Shown here: piece after piece, positions 27,749 through 35,891 of the stretch | How the letters are laid out: each line of letters starts with the position of its first letter | Position numbering within the stretch: position 1 is the stretch's first letter | DNA from: Xenorhabdus beddingii | GTDB taxonomy: Bacteria > Pseudomonadota > Gammaproteobacteria > Enterobacterales > Enterobacteriaceae | NCBI RefSeq assembly: GCF_002127545.1 | Contig: NZ_MUBK01000008.1 | Span: 46,538 to 110,537 of the forward strand | DNA length: 64,000 bases | Reading direction: 5' to 3' | Translations under genes and position numbers: made by a program | Notes under the pieces: model-generated | The model's database searches: none | The model's input: only the letters and a program-made list of their open reading frames with translations | What the model was told of the DNA's origin: nothing

Positions 27749-28666
27749 ATGGCACATAAACTCGACGACTTTATCCGGCATGCCCTTGATGCCCAACCTA
27801 TCAGCGGAACATCTTTGATCATCTCCCTGTATGGCGATGCTCTCAGCCACCGGGGTGGAGAGGTCTGGCTTGGCAGCCTGAGTCTGCTGCTGGAGCCGAT
27901 GGGATTCAGTGACCGTTTCGTGCGAACCTCCGTGTTCCGTCTGCAAAAAGAGGGGTGGCTCACGGTTGAAAAACTGGGGCGACGCAGTTATTACCGCATT
28001 ACCGAACGGGGCATGAATCAATTTCGCCATGCAGAAAGCAAAATCTATCTCAGCGAACAGCCGGAATGGGATGGCAAATGGGATCTGCTGCTGCTGGAGG
28101 GAGCCACCAAAGAAGAACGCACCCGTCTGAAAAAAGAGTTGGGCTGGCTGGGATTCGGTCAACTCAACAGCACCCTGATGGCCGCCCCAAGCAGCTCCCA
28201 AAGTGATATCCCCGCCCTGTTGAGCGAACTCAACGCCAGCGATTCCGTTATCTACTTCCGCGCCGATTATCCTTATCCACGTTCAGAGCAGAGCCTAAAG
28301 GAGCGCGTATCTGCAAGTTGGTCACTGGAACAAGTCTCGCAGCACTATCACGAATTTATCGTTTCCTTCCGCCCCTTGATGGCGCTATTACGGGATTGCC
28401 ATGCAGACGATCTGACCCCAGAACGCAGCTTCCAGTTACGTCTGCTGCTGATCCACTTTTACCGCCGCGCAGTCCTGCGTGATCCCCTGCTGCCGGATGC
28501 CTTGTTGCCGGCACAATGGGAAGGGCAAATTGCCCGTCATTTATGTATCAATATCTATCAGCGCATTGACCTTGCTGCGACCCGCTACGTCAGCGAACGT
28601 TGCGAGACAACCATTGGTCAATTACCTCAACCGGCTGCGGCTTATTACCGACGTTTTCATTCATAA
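27749..28666 (+). CDS. paaX: Phenylacetic acid degradation operon repressor
   Basis: PaaX represses the paa promoters and is released by phenylacetyl-CoA. This homologue has 305 residues, against 316 in E. coli. The winged-helix N domain contains SGTSLIISLYGDALSHRGGEVWLGSL and RFVRTSVFRLQKEGWL-type helices; the C domain has RLLLIHFYRRAVLRDPLLP. ATG 27749 is chosen because MAHKLDDFI matches the E. coli start; ATG 27728 gives an unsupported 7-residue extension. It lies 167 bases after paaK, as in E. coli, but is followed by a catB-like remnant, not by paaY. Confidence 0.94.
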   Translation: MAHKLDDFIRHALDAQPISGTSLIISLYGDALSHRGGEVWLGSLSLLLEPMGFSDRFVRTSVFRLQKEGWLTVEKLGRRSYYRITERGMNQFRHAESKIYLSEQPEWDGKWDLLLLEGATKEERTRLKKELGWLGFGQLNSTLMAAPSSSQSDIPALLSELNASDSVIYFRADYPYPRSEQSLKERVSASWSLEQVSQHYHEFIVSFRPLMALLRDCHADDLTPERSFQLRLLLIHFYRRAVLRDPLLPDALLPAQWEGQIARHLCINIYQRIDLAATRYVSERCETTIGQLPQPAAAYYRRFHS

Positions 28667-28679
28667 TCAAAAATACCTT

Positions 28680-28967
28680 ATGAACAACGACTTCGACACT
28701 CCCTTTAAGGGCAAAACATTAGCGGAACAGGTCACCAATCCCAATATTCAGGTTGGCCGTTTCAGTGACTATTCCGGCTATTATCACGGTTATTCCTTTG
28801 ACGAATGCGCCCGCTACTGTTTTTCTGGTAAACACATTGCCTTACTGCTGGAAATGCAGTGGTGGAACTGGCCGCTGGAACAGCTTAAGGCGGCGATGAA
28901 ACTGATAACATCACCGGATATTGAAACACTGTATCGGTGGTGGAAAGATCAAAACGGGGCAAAATAA
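28680..28967 (+). pseudogene. catB-like acetyltransferase with internal in-frame deletion
   Basis: The 95-residue reading frame joins the two ends of a CatB/xenobiotic acetyltransferase. Residues 1-46 (SPFKGK-type TPFKGKTLAEQV, GRFSDYSGYYHGYSFDECAR) match the N terminus. The rest (LLLEMQWWNWPLEQLKAAM, LYRWW) matches the C terminus. Full proteins have about 210 residues; the central left-handed beta-helix with its hexapeptide repeats and catalytic His is gone, about 115 residues. The frame is preserved, so a small protein could still be made, but it cannot be an acetyltransferase. It is not paaY, whose sequence is quite different. Confidence 0.85.
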
Positions 28968-29238
28968 GCGATTGCCCTCCCTTGTTTTGACTAAAACTGC
29001 CCGCTATCTGTGGGCAGATTCAGTATTATTTAAATTGGTCATGACTCCAAAGCGTTATGGTAATGTTTTTCAATTAAAATTATTGAAATGAGTTTTTATT
29101 CATCTGTTTTATATAAAAAAAACAAAATTTAATTTTTTTTGATAAATAAACCTATAAATTGATTTAATCCACAAATAAAAAAGGTGATAAAGTATATAAA
29201 GTAAAGTAATTAATTTTTTTGAAAAAAAGGAGTTTTTA
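28968..29238. other. AT-rich gap before the effector gene
   Basis: This 271-base stretch drops sharply in G+C toward the next gene, marking the edge of an acquired island. I see no coding signal in it. The ribosome site AAAAGGAG of the next gene lies at its right end. Confidence 0.5.
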
Positions 29239-29598
29239 ATGGCTTGGATTTATCATCAGTACTCAGGCGAGTTATATCATGACGAAAAATTGGTTTACCG
29301 TGACGGATACAGCGGGAATGGAATACATAAAAATAATCCTGCCTCAGAATCGATACGTGGGAAAGGACCAATCCCAAGAGGACAATATACGATTGGAGGT
29401 TATACCAGTAGCAAAGGTGCAATGACTATTCATTTAGAGCCGCGTGAGGGTAACAATATGTACGGAAGAGATCTTTTCAGAATACACGGTGATAGCACGA
29501 AAAGACCTGGTGAAGCATCAGAGGGTTGTATAATTGTTGGAAAAAGTGCGAGAAGAGAGATAATTGATTCTATGGACAGAGAATTGATAGTGAAATAG
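29239..29598 (+). CDS. Probable Tlde1-type L,D-transpeptidase effector (DUF2778)
   Basis: This 119-residue protein looks like a type VI secretion effector of the Tlde1 family, which attacks peptidoglycan peptides in the target periplasm. The motif HGDSTKRPGEASEGCIIV has His83 and Cys97 placed as in L,D-transpeptidase-like active sites, with the ASEGC signature of Tlde1. GKGPIPRGQYTIGG is also characteristic of the DUF2778 family. It has no signal peptide, as expected for a T6SS-delivered effector. The next gene, 3 bases downstream, encodes an exported protein that fits the immunity role. Codon and base use are AT-rich compared with paa. No T6SS structural genes are in the window. Confidence 0.75.
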   Translation: MAWIYHQYSGELYHDEKLVYRDGYSGNGIHKNNPASESIRGKGPIPRGQYTIGGYTSSKGAMTIHLEPREGNNMYGRDLFRIHGDSTKRPGEASEGCIIVGKSARREIIDSMDRELIVK

Positions 29599-29601
29599 AT
29601 C

Positions 29602-29994
29602 ATGGAAAAAATTATTTTATTTGCAATGTTGTTTATTCCTACTATTGCTTTTTCTTCAATAAAAGATGATACCGAAAAAGCTTTAGATTATTGTGCAACT
29701 ACTGAGTCTTGGGCTTCGCAAATTGTTATAACTAATTCTTATCGAAAAAATAATCAATTCGATAGAATGAAAGCAACATCTTCTCTACTAGAACGAACTA
29801 GATTAGCAAAAGAAGGTAAGCCAATTGTTCTTAAAGAATCGGGACAGTTATATACGCAAACGTTAGAAATAACTATTCCGTATATTGATAAAAACAAAAA
29901 ACCTGCTGTTTTTATTGCTTCATCAATTATTTCAGCAGAAGAATGCTCATTATCCGAGGTAGCCTATTTTGATATAACTCCTGAGATCGATTAA
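29602..29994 (+). CDS. Probable periplasmic immunity protein of the preceding effector
   Basis: A 130-residue protein with a clear Sec signal peptide, MEKIILFAMLFIPTIAFSS, cleaved near residue 18. The mature part has two cysteines (in DYCATTES and EECSLSEV) that may form a disulfide. Position directly after the Tlde1-like gene, with 3 bases between stop and start, size and predicted periplasmic location match Tldi1-type immunity proteins, which protect the producer from its own enzyme. Direct sequence similarity to known Tldi1 proteins is not something I can confirm. Confidence 0.65.
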   Translation: MEKIILFAMLFIPTIAFSSIKDDTEKALDYCATTESWASQIVITNSYRKNNQFDRMKATSSLLERTRLAKEGKPIVLKESGQLYTQTLEITIPYIDKNKKPAVFIASSIISAEECSLSEVAYFDITPEID

Positions 29995-30475
29995 TTTTAC
30001 TTTAAATATCTTTAGTCTCTAGTCGTTAGTTAAGGCGTTTTGAGAGGCGGCGTCACTTGGATTTTTACCAAGTGACGCCGTTAAAAAAACGGCGGTAAAC
30101 CTTGTCCGACCTGCTTTTCTACAAAACCATACCCAGTGAAGCCACCTAAAAAGGACTTCTCTGACGTAACTTCCCCCAATCATCAGTCGTCATGAAACCC
30201 ATGTGAAAAGGGGATAATAAGTCGAGCCGTTTTCGGCAGGTAGTATCCGTTCAGAGGGGCCGAATACATGGGCTATGACCTGCTTCCTTTTTGTATCAGA
30301 GGGATACTAAAGCCAAATTTATGCCGTTTTTTCGATCAAGATCGCGCAAAAAAATTCATCATTTTCTTACCCGCCTGATAAGGTAATAGGCTTATTTATC
30401 ACTATTATTTATCGGATCAGGCATCATCGTCTCTCCCTGATGGGTTCGCTCTACGTATAAAAATAAGGAAACGCC
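29995..30475. other. Intergenic region with a strong hairpin at 30048-30080
   Basis: Arms 30048-30060 and 30068-30080 pair perfectly over 13 bases (CGGCGTCACTTGG) around a 7-base AT loop, followed after a few bases by an A-run, not a T-run on the plus strand. Reading on the minus strand it would be preceded by T-rich DNA. Beyond it, 30090-30420 has no coding signal I can identify but is more G+C-rich than the effector genes. It may be a terminator plus the remains of a mobile or RNA element. Confidence 0.5.
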
Positions 30476-31018
30476 ATGTCGAAACTGATCTATTATGTCG
30501 CCGCCACAATGGATGGTTATATTGCTACTGATAACCATGAGTTAGGCTGGTTAGATGAATGCTCCCTAGGGGATGATGCCACACCTTATGATGCGTTTTA
30601 TCAAGATATCGGCGCCGCGATTATGGGAGCGGGAACCTATGAATGGGTTATGCAAAACACGTCTGGAGAATGGCCTTATCAAACTATTCCTTCCTTTATC
30701 CTCTCCTCAAGAAATTTAACCGTTCCCGCTGGCATTAATGCCGTTGTCACGCAAGACAGTCCCAAAATTATTGCTGCCAAGGCAAAAGCCGCCGCCAAAA
30801 ATAAAGATGTCTGGGTTATCGGAGGAGGTAAAACTGCCGCCAGTTTTGCCGATGCCGGGGAGCTGCAACACATGTTCGTTACCACCGTCCCGGTATTTTT
30901 AGGCTCCGGCATTCCCGTCCTGCCTGTCAGCCAAGCTATCCATGTGACGCCCAATAAGCAGCGGCTCCTGCGCAGTGGCGCGATTGAAACCCTCATGGAT
31001 ATCCAATTGAACCATTAA
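30476..31018 (+). CDS. RibD C-terminal / dihydrofolate reductase-like protein
   Basis: A 180-residue protein of the RibD C-terminal/DHFR-like superfamily, probably an NAD(P)H-dependent reductase of unknown substrate. MSKLIYYVAATMDGYIATDNHELGWLDE is the family N terminus, AIMGAGTYEWVM the central part, and DVWVIGGGKTAASF the nucleotide-binding element. TTVPVFLGSGIPVLP is also typical. It lies 6 bases upstream of the PRD regulator gene and may share its transcript by chance. Ribosome site AAGGAAA precedes ATG 30476. Confidence 0.85.
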   Translation: MSKLIYYVAATMDGYIATDNHELGWLDECSLGDDATPYDAFYQDIGAAIMGAGTYEWVMQNTSGEWPYQTIPSFILSSRNLTVPAGINAVVTQDSPKIIAAKAKAAAKNKDVWVIGGGKTAASFADAGELQHMFVTTVPVFLGSGIPVLPVSQAIHVTPNKQRLLRSGAIETLMDIQLNH

Positions 31019-31024
31019 CCCTAC

Positions 31025-33004
31025 ATGCAGGGGATGACCGTGGCTCTGTTTCCCTATCCGCGCCTTGCCCATCTCTTTGAGGTGATTCAAGCAGAACTAT
31101 TGCCACAAGATGAGTTGGCAAAACGCTTTCGTGTTTCCAGCCGCACCATTCGCACGGATATCAATGAATTAAATGATATCCTGCACCATTACGGAGCGCA
31201 GATCTCTTATAAACGAGGGATCGGTTATGATCTGCGTGTTGATGATCACACTTTATTTGCCTCCCTGCCAAAACAGCAGCAAATGATCCAGACGATCCCC
31301 AGAACCGCCCGTGATCGTGTCGATGCCCTATTGCTAAAACTGTTACTGCCGTCCGAGACCATCAAACTGGATGATATTGCCGAAGCATGGTGCATCAGCC
31401 GTGGTACGTTGCAACATGACATGAGCGCAGTGCGGGCAATACTCAGCAAGTATCCCCTGAAACTGGAAAGCATTCCCCGTTTGGGCAGCCAATTGCAGGG
31501 TGATGAACGCGCTATTCGGGCCTGCCTGACCGACACATTGCTAAACCGCTTCTTGCGGCAGATGGATCGGCCACTCAGCCGATTCAGGATGGATATTCTG
31601 GCGCATATCGACATCGATTTGCCCTATATTGAAGAGGTTCTGCAAAACAGCCTCCGTCGTTTTGGTATCCGGCTCACCAATGAAGGCAGACAATACCTGA
31701 TATTTAACTGTGCGGCTTCCTTGCTCCGCATTCGCTATCGTCACCTCATAACACAGGGTGAAGCTATAGCACAGGGTGAAATACCCCCGTTAGATAGCCC
31801 CATCCAGCGGGCTGTCGAGGAGATTTCAACCGCGTTCGCCCTCTTTTTAGATGATGAAATCTCTCACGCAGAAGCCCATTATCTCGGCCGGCAAATCGCC
31901 GTGCAGCGTGTTCCCCAACATGACGATCCTGTTTGCCGCCTCCTTGAGGGTCAACACTGGGCAAATGAGATCCTCAACGATATCCATCAATCCTATCATT
32001 ATGATTTACGCCATGACGACAGGCTGAGAAGCGATCTGGCCGCCCATTTAAGTTTGTTGGTCAACCGGTTACAACACCAAATCAGCACCAAAAATCCCCT
32101 GCTGGCGGATATCAAACAGTATTATCCTTTCGCCTATGATGTCACGGTCAGCGCACTGACACGCATTGAAGATCAACTCCCCGGCTCCCTCAATGAAAAT
32201 GAGCTGGGATATCTGGCCGTACATATCGGCGTGGGTTTGGAACGAAATTACGGGACAGGCAATAACCGCCCGATCCCTGTTCTGCTTGTCACCGATGCAG
32301 GTAACGCAATACAACGCATGATTGAAGCACAAATTGTCCGCGAATTTCCGCAACTCAAACTACAACGCATATTGCCATGCCATGAATACAACCGATTGGC
32401 CTATGTGGAAGAGAATTTTATCCTTACCACGTTGTGCCTGACCGCAAAAAATAAACCCATCATCAAAATCTCCCCTTTCCCTACGCCTTACCAAATAGAA
32501 CTGATCGGACGGCTCACCATCGTGGGGCAAACTCGTTCTTACCTTCTGGAACGGTTCTTTGACCGACGTTATTTCATCGTCATCAGGGAGGAGATGACGC
32601 AAGAAACGCTGTTCAAAAAGGTCTGCCGAAAACTGCAAGCCGACGGCTATGTCAGCGATGATTTTCTCCCTTCACTCATTGAACGGGAATCCATCCTCAC
32701 CACATTATTGGGAGAAAATATTGCCTTACCCCATGCGTTGGGGCTACTGGCACTCAAAACGATGGTCGTCACGATCCTCGCTCCCAAAGGCATTGAATGG
32801 AGCAAAGCAACCAAAGAGCGAGCGAATGTCATTTTTTTGCTCGCCATCAGCAAAGAGGATTATGAGGAAGCCATCGCCATTTACGATCTTTTTGCCACAT
32901 TTGTGAGGGAAAAAGCCACGAAGCGGCTGTTGTGCAGCCGGAATTTCAATGAGTTTCAGATGATCGCAAAAGACAGCCTTGGGCGCGTGATCTCATCAAC
33001 ATGA
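31025..33004 (+). CDS. BglG/Mga-type regulator with PRDs and EIIA domain
   Basis: Predicted PTS-controlled transcription regulator of about 659 residues. Domains in order: an N-terminal winged HTH (LLPQDELAKRFRVSSRTIRTDI), a second HTH, two PRDs in the middle, an EIIB-like segment and a C-terminal fructose-type EIIA domain (PSLIERESILTTLLGENIALPH with the phosphorylatable His). It belongs with the operon beginning at 33260, whose first gene encodes another PRD protein, and is the likely activator of that operon. The start is uncertain: ATG 31025 and ATG 31034 lack a good ribosome site, while GTG 31040 has AGGGG 7 bases before it and may be the real start. Confidence 0.82.
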   Translation: MQGMTVALFPYPRLAHLFEVIQAELLPQDELAKRFRVSSRTIRTDINELNDILHHYGAQISYKRGIGYDLRVDDHTLFASLPKQQQMIQTIPRTARDRVDALLLKLLLPSETIKLDDIAEAWCISRGTLQHDMSAVRAILSKYPLKLESIPRLGSQLQGDERAIRACLTDTLLNRFLRQMDRPLSRFRMDILAHIDIDLPYIEEVLQNSLRRFGIRLTNEGRQYLIFNCAASLLRIRYRHLITQGEAIAQGEIPPLDSPIQRAVEEISTAFALFLDDEISHAEAHYLGRQIAVQRVPQHDDPVCRLLEGQHWANEILNDIHQSYHYDLRHDDRLRSDLAAHLSLLVNRLQHQISTKNPLLADIKQYYPFAYDVTVSALTRIEDQLPGSLNENELGYLAVHIGVGLERNYGTGNNRPIPVLLVTDAGNAIQRMIEAQIVREFPQLKLQRILPCHEYNRLAYVEENFILTTLCLTAKNKPIIKISPFPTPYQIELIGRLTIVGQTRSYLLERFFDRRYFIVIREEMTQETLFKKVCRKLQADGYVSDDFLPSLIERESILTTLLGENIALPHALGLLALKTMVVTILAPKGIEWSKATKERANVIFLLAISKEDYEEAIAIYDLFATFVREKATKRLLCSRNFNEFQMIAKDSLGRVISST

Positions 33005-33259
33005 AAGAAAGGATGGCTATAATGTGACCCTATTCAAAGGTTAAGAAAATCATTTTCTTCGCTTTTTACTCCTTTTCTCACTTAAAAAACCAACCATTCT
33101 GCCTAACACATGGCTATTTTTAATTGATTTCCACTTTGAAACGGAAATTAACCTGCTCCAAAGCCAGAAATAAAATCGCTAAGGTCATTTCAGCAAACAA
33201 AACCGGATTCGTTTGTCGCCAAGCGACGATTATCGTGATCGATTTGACGGGGAAACGTT

Positions 33260-33598
33260 ATGCATAATCCCTCCATGCCTTTCAATATGACAGACGGTGT
33301 TTTTGAGCCCGAAATAATCAGCCAGCACGTCCTGACGCTTATTGAAAAATGGTTGGCTGCCGAGGGCGCTTACACCACGCCCGTACAGCAGCAAATGCTG
33401 GCCTCTCACATTAAGGCGATGGTGATGAGAGCCAAGACAGGGGAACCTTTGCCAGAAGTGGATATCTCTTTATTTGATGAGATTTCACCGGAATCTATCA
33501 AGCTGGCCGCACAAATCGTCGAAACGCTGCCAAATCTGGCAATCGAAGAAGTTTATCTACTATCAGTACATGTTGAGATTGCGCGTTCCAATCCCTGA
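33260..33598 (+). CDS. Small stand-alone PRD protein (EF_0829 family)
   Basis: A 112-residue PRD-domain protein, family EF_0829/AHA_3910 as named in TIGRFAMs from memory. QQQMLASHIKAMVMRAKTGE and LAIEEVYLLSVHVEIAR match the helical PRD pattern with the final conserved His. It opens the operon PRD-SFCGS-DUF4312-DUF4311-DUF4310-amidohydrolase-PLP enzyme. Like YhfY in the yhf operon it lacks nucleic acid-binding parts, so it may link the transport system to PTS phosphorylation. The 255-base upstream gap, which would carry the operon promoter, includes the short inverted repeat GTCGC-CAA-GCGAC at 33215-33227. Ribosome site GGGG precedes ATG 33260. Confidence 0.82.
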   Translation: MHNPSMPFNMTDGVFEPEIISQHVLTLIEKWLAAEGAYTTPVQQQMLASHIKAMVMRAKTGEPLPEVDISLFDEISPESIKLAAQIVETLPNLAIEEVYLLSVHVEIARSNP

Positions 33599-33617
33599 AT
33601 ATCTGGAGACAGAACCC

Positions 33618-34052
33618 ATGAGCAAACAGCCATTTATTGAAAAAAAGAACATTGAAAAAAAGAACATTGAAAAAAAGATCACTGAAAAACAAATCGTTGT
33701 GGTTATCGGTGATCGTTTAGGTAAAGGGCAAAATGTCGCCGTCGGCGTTGAAGCTGCTGGCGGAAAAGCGATTGTGATCCCGGGCATGGCGGCAGACATG
33801 AAACTGGGCGATGTGATGCATCAGGAGCAGGCAGATATCGGTATTTCGTTTTGTGGCAGTGGTGGCGCGGGGGCAATTACGGCACAAAACAAATATGGCT
33901 ACTCAGTTCGTCACGGAATGCGTTCCATTGAAGAAGGTGAAACGGCGATCCGTGAGGGCTGTACGGTGCTTGGTTTTGGCTTTATGGACAAAGCTGAGTT
34001 GGGCGAGCGTCTGGTTTATGCCTTGAGCAAAAAGCAGAGTGAACACTCATGA
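33618..34052 (+). CDS. Glycine-rich SFCGS family protein
   Basis: A 144-residue protein of the SFCGS family (EF_0830 type). VVVIGDRLGKGQNVAVGVE and IPGMAADMKLGDVMHQEQ lead into the namesake GISFCGSGGAGAITAQNKYG, then GCTVLGFGFMDKAELGERL. Function is unknown; the family always accompanies DUF4310-4312 and is thought to be part of a transporter-like system. The N terminus, before VVVIGD, is extended by a Lys-Lys-Asn-Ile-Glu repeat encoded by 15-base units at 33636-33695. Start ATG 33618 has GGAGA upstream. Its last codon overlaps the next start. Confidence 0.88.
   Translation: MSKQPFIEKKNIEKKNIEKKITEKQIVVVIGDRLGKGQNVAVGVEAAGGKAIVIPGMAADMKLGDVMHQEQADIGISFCGSGGAGAITAQNKYGYSVRHGMRSIEEGETAIREGCTVLGFGFMDKAELGERLVYALSKKQSEHS
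33636..33695. repeat. 15-bp in-frame tandem repeat in the SFCGS gene
   Basis: Four units of ATTGAAAAAAAGAAC, the first two identical and the last two diverging, extend the N terminus of the SFCGS protein by about 20 charged residues. Confidence 0.9.
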
Positions 34053-34429
34053 AAGCGTCGCGTGAAACCGCTGTTCGCGTCAGTGGCTCCGGCGATTCCC
34101 GGCAAAAAGCCATCGCGGATGCCCTGAATGCCGTACAGCGCACCGTGTTGCAAGGCAGCTCTCATATTATTCTGCGCATAGAACCCAAGGATGTCGCCAT
34201 TGTCAGCGCCACCCGCCAAGTCACAACAGAAAAATTCCTGTTCTTTTTTCTGCCCCGTCAGCGCGAACACTATTCAGTGGTGCTGGATGTGACCGTCAAT
34301 GTCACCTTGCTGGATGTTGAGTCTATCCATTTTGAGACCACTCATTTTAAGACCGTCCATTTCAAGCCAATCAGAGTCACACCGCAGAAAAACCCCATTC
34401 CGGCAGAACAGGATAAGGAGGAAAAATGA
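34049..34429 (+). CDS. DUF4312 family protein
   Basis: A 126-residue protein of the DUF4312 (EF_0831) family, always found with the SFCGS protein. VRVSGSGDSRQKAIADALNA and SHIILRIEPKDVAIV are typical. No membrane segment is apparent. The C-terminal end contains three imperfect copies of His-Phe-(Glu/Lys)-Thr-Thr/Val encoded by 15-base units at 34328-34372. ATG 34049 overlaps the SFCGS stop, and the stop overlaps the next start, so all three genes are translationally coupled. Confidence 0.85.
   Translation: MKASRETAVRVSGSGDSRQKAIADALNAVQRTVLQGSSHIILRIEPKDVAIVSATRQVTTEKFLFFFLPRQREHYSVVLDVTVNVTLLDVESIHFETTHFKTVHFKPIRVTPQKNPIPAEQDKEEK
34328..34372. repeat. 15-bp in-frame tandem repeat in the DUF4312 gene
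   Basis: Three diverged 15-base units starting with CATTT encode a His-Phe-containing pentapeptide repeat near the C terminus. Confidence 0.75.
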
Positions 34430-35220
34430 TGGGTGCTACAGCCTCTTTGATCGAAATACTGGGCATGTCGCTGATTATCGGGGGTCTGTGCGGTTTCGGC
34501 CTTGGGGCTGGAGCGGCACGCATGTTCCACGCGCCCACCGTTCAGGGCATGGGGGCATTTCGCACGTTAGGTGAACTGAATGCCTGTGAGGGCGATCCCG
34601 CCTCTCATTTCTCTTTTGGACTCGGCTTCTTTTTTAACGCTTGGGCGTCATCGGTGGCGGCCGGCGCATTCACGCAGGATGTGGATCACCGTATTATTCC
34701 CCATTGGGGCGCCGCCGCCTTGATGATGAAAAACCGCAACGTCGCGCAAACCCTGCACAATCCGAAAAAAATGGCGATCGCTTGCACCATTGTCGGGGCG
34801 TTGCTGGTGGCATTCCTGAATACCACCGCTTCCGCTGTTCCGGCCGCCTTGCAGACCACCGCCACCCATGTGCTTGTCCCGGCCGCCAACTTACTGGTCA
34901 ATACCGTGATGCCGGTGCTGTTCTGGCTCGCCGCAATGGATGCCGGCCGGCGTTCCGGTTTTTGGGCGACGCTCTTCGGCGGTTGTGCGCAACTTATCAT
35001 GGGCAATGCCATTCCGGGTTTGGTATTGGGCATTTTGATCGGCAAGGGGGTCGATGACAACGGCTGGAATAAACTTACCCTGACCCTGTTGATCGCCGTC
35101 GTTTTGCTGTTCACCCTCAGCGGTTTCTTCCGTGAATTCGACCTGAAGCTACTACAATCTTTTATGCTGGATACCCCAAACTGGCTAAGCCATATCCATC
35201 AATTTTTGGGTGGGAGATAA
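34426..35220 (+). CDS. DUF4311 integral membrane protein
   Basis: A 264-residue polytopic membrane protein of family DUF4311 with about six to seven hydrophobic segments; GMSLIIGGLCGFGLGAGAARMFHAP and LVPAANLLVNTVMPVLFWLAAMD are clear examples. Probably one of two membrane parts of the transport complex, with DUF4310. GMGAFRTLGELNACEGDPASHF is a conserved hydrophilic element that may bind substrate. It overlaps DUF4312 by 4 bases and is 2 bases from DUF4310. Confidence 0.88.
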   Translation: MMGATASLIEILGMSLIIGGLCGFGLGAGAARMFHAPTVQGMGAFRTLGELNACEGDPASHFSFGLGFFFNAWASSVAAGAFTQDVDHRIIPHWGAAALMMKNRNVAQTLHNPKKMAIACTIVGALLVAFLNTTASAVPAALQTTATHVLVPAANLLVNTVMPVLFWLAAMDAGRRSGFWATLFGGCAQLIMGNAIPGLVLGILIGKGVDDNGWNKLTLTLLIAVVLLFTLSGFFREFDLKLLQSFMLDTPNWLSHIHQFLGGR

Positions 35221-35222
35221 CC

Positions 35223-35876
35223 ATGAATACGCAACTGAACAAGCCTGATTTTTGGTACGCAGAATGGACATTCCCCCTGTTTGTTGGCCTGCTGTCAGCG
35301 GGAATTTTTGCCGGCACGCATATGTATGTGGTGTACGGATTTGGTGCATTTAATGAAGTGGCTTTCGTCGCGATGTTGCGTTCCGGTATCGACACCGGGG
35401 TTTATGGCGCGGTTGCCGCATTTGGTGCCAGTTTTCTGTTTGCCCGTATTGTAGAAGGATCATTGGTTGGCATTCTGGATATCGGCGGCGCATTGCAAAC
35501 AGGCATTGGTTTAGGGGTTCCCGCACTCTTGCTGGCGGGAGGTTTTGATTTTCTGGTCACTAACTTCTGGGCATCTCTGATCACGGGCATGTTGCTGGGT
35601 GTTCTCGTCGGTCTGGTGATCATCCTTGCCCGTAACTTCACGATTGCGCAGGGAAATTCCACCTTTGGTGCAGATGTCATGATGGGCGCAGGGAACGCTT
35701 CAGGAAGATTCCTCGGCCCTCTGATTATGTTGGCAGCAATGATGGCTTCCATTCCGATTGGCCTCGGTTCGCTGCTTGGCGCACTGCTGTTCTATCTGTG
35801 GAAAAAACCCGTGGCAGGGGGTGCCATTCTGGGAGCCATGGCACTCGGCTATTTTTTCCCTGTCGCAACATCCTAA
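35223..35876 (+). CDS. DUF4310 integral membrane protein
   Basis: A 217-residue polytopic membrane protein of family DUF4310 with about six hydrophobic helices. DFWYAEWTFPLFVGLLSAGIFAGTHMY and GSLVGILDIGGALQTGIGLGVPALL are typical of the family. It is the membrane partner of DUF4311 in the same operon. Ribosome site GGGAG lies just upstream. The transported compound is unknown, although the two enzymes that follow point to an amino sugar acid or acylated amino acid derivative. Confidence 0.88.
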   Translation: MNTQLNKPDFWYAEWTFPLFVGLLSAGIFAGTHMYVVYGFGAFNEVAFVAMLRSGIDTGVYGAVAAFGASFLFARIVEGSLVGILDIGGALQTGIGLGVPALLLAGGFDFLVTNFWASLITGMLLGVLVGLVIILARNFTIAQGNSTFGADVMMGAGNASGRFLGPLIMLAAMMASIPIGLGSLLGALLFYLWKKPVAGGAILGAMALGYFFPVATS

Positions 35877-35891
35877 TAAGGACAGGTGTCT

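Noticed and set aside
28680..28967. paaY
   Set aside because: It is the position of paaY in E. coli and also a hexapeptide-family relic, but the termini match CatB and not PaaY.
33215..33227. Terminator or antiterminator before the DUF4310 operon
   Set aside because: GTCGC-CAA-GCGAC is only a 5-base stem without a T-run; it may be an operator, but the evidence is too thin to call.
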